DNA of 5,967 nucleotides from Gammaproteobacteria bacterium (GTDB lineage Bacteria > Pseudomonadota > Gammaproteobacteria > SZUA-229), in assembly GCA_026998145.1 (NCBI GenBank), contig JALTRC010000040.1, forward strand, positions 1 through 5,967. Reading direction: 5' to 3'. The position numbers and the translations under genes were made by a program. A model generated the notes under the pieces. It made no database searches, was not told where the DNA came from, and saw only the letters and a list, made by a program, of their open reading frames with translations. Below, in pieces: positions 5,612-5,967 of the stretch; the stretch's first letter is position 1; the number at the start of each line of letters is the position of its first letter.

Positions 5612-5967
5612 TTATCCGTTCTCGTCTTCGTCGATATTATTTAGCCGAATACCACGTCTTTTCTTTTTAGCCGGACGGGATTTGGCTTTTTTCTCGTCTG
5701 TTTCTTCCGGGCCTTTCGAATCAGCCGCGGAGGATTTTTTCGGTGTTTTTTCAGCCGCCTTTTTTTTAGGGCTGGCTTTCTTTTTAGCCACCTTCTTTTT
5801 TACGGTTTTTTTCTTTGCCGCCGGTTTTGCGCCAGCTTTTTTGAGCGGCGCGGCTTTTACAGCTGCCTCATCTTTTTCTGCTTTTTCTGCTGCGGCCGTA
5901 TCTGTTGTAGCCGGCGCAGGTGCCGGTGGTTCCGGTGATGGTTCAGAGCCACCGCTTCCACCGGAGG
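5612..5967 (-). CDS. C-terminal 117 residues of a protein with a Lys/Ala-rich histone-like tail
   Basis: The frame enters from the right edge and stops at TAA 5612-5614, so the N-terminal part and fold are unknown. The visible part starts with a flexible SGGSGGSEPSPEPPAPAPA linker, continues with an Ala/Glu/Lys segment, and then has four AKKK/VKKK/PKKK blocks in the style of histone H1, AlgP or PhaF tails. It then has a mixed SRPAKKKRRGIRL basic patch, ending acidic (NNIDEDENG). Twenty-eight of the 117 residues are lysine. Such tails bind DNA or other polyanions, so the protein is probably cytoplasmic, though the missing N-terminus could change that. It stops just 5 to 11 bases before the exported coiled-coil gene, so they are very likely co-transcribed. 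Function is not assignable from this part; a nucleoid-binding adaptor is one possibility. Confidence 0.72.
   Translation of the reverse strand, partial: SGGSGGSEPSPEPPAPAPATTDTAAAEKAEKDEAAVKAAPLKKAGAKPAAKKKTVKKKVAKKKASPKKKAAEKTPKKSSAADSKGPEETDEKKAKSRPAKKKRRGIRLNNIDEDENG

Overview
All genes that can be supported lie on the minus strand, so transcription runs from position 5967 towards position 1. Eight genes are packed closely: gaps of 5 to 33 bases or a 4-base overlap, except a 125-base gap before the low-complexity exported protein (3487-3921) and a gap of about 70 bases after it. Both outer genes are cut by the window edges. Base composition by eye is moderate and AT-leaning.

The most recognisable gene, 3487-3921, encodes a small exported Gly/Asn/Tyr/Trp/Pro-rich protein. 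It resembles the sulfur globule envelope proteins (SgpA/B/C type) of sulfur-storing gammaproteobacteria such as Allochromatium and Beggiatoa/Thiothrix relatives. That points to a sulfur-oxidising gammaproteobacterium that deposits elemental sulfur in periplasmic globules. The host assignment is inference from this family and has not been checked by a search.

Layout in transcription order: (1) 5612-5967, C-terminal part of a protein with a Lys/Ala-rich, histone-H1-like tail. (2) 4629-5600, an exported Gln/Met-rich predicted coiled-coil protein with PEW-marked repeats. (3) 4047-4616, an exported aromatic/Pro-rich protein ending in FMPW. (4) 3487-3921, the sulfur-globule-like protein, preceded by a strong ribosome binding site and an 18-bp palindrome. 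(5) 2649-3413, an exported DUF4412/LolA-like protein with an internal duplication. (6) 2020-2652, a ParA/MinD-type ATPase overlapping gene 5 by ATGA. (7) 1216-2010, a single-span membrane protein with a C-terminal TPR region. (8) 547-1182, a single-span membrane protein with a CX6CX6CX6C motif and the same C-terminal FMPW. (9) 1-527, the N-terminal part of a dynamin/EHD-like GTPase. Counting both partial genes there are nine coding regions.

Taken together the cluster mixes exported structural proteins (2, 3, 4, 5), membrane proteins that could bridge the inner membrane (7, 8) and cytoplasmic NTPases of the kinds that position cargo (ParA-like) and remodel membranes (dynamin-like). The working hypothesis is a locus for building, enclosing and positioning or inheriting sulfur globules, with the ParA-like protein acting as McdA does for carboxysomes. 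The individual families are recognisable; the combined system and the shared C-terminal FMPW tag are inference and may be undescribed.
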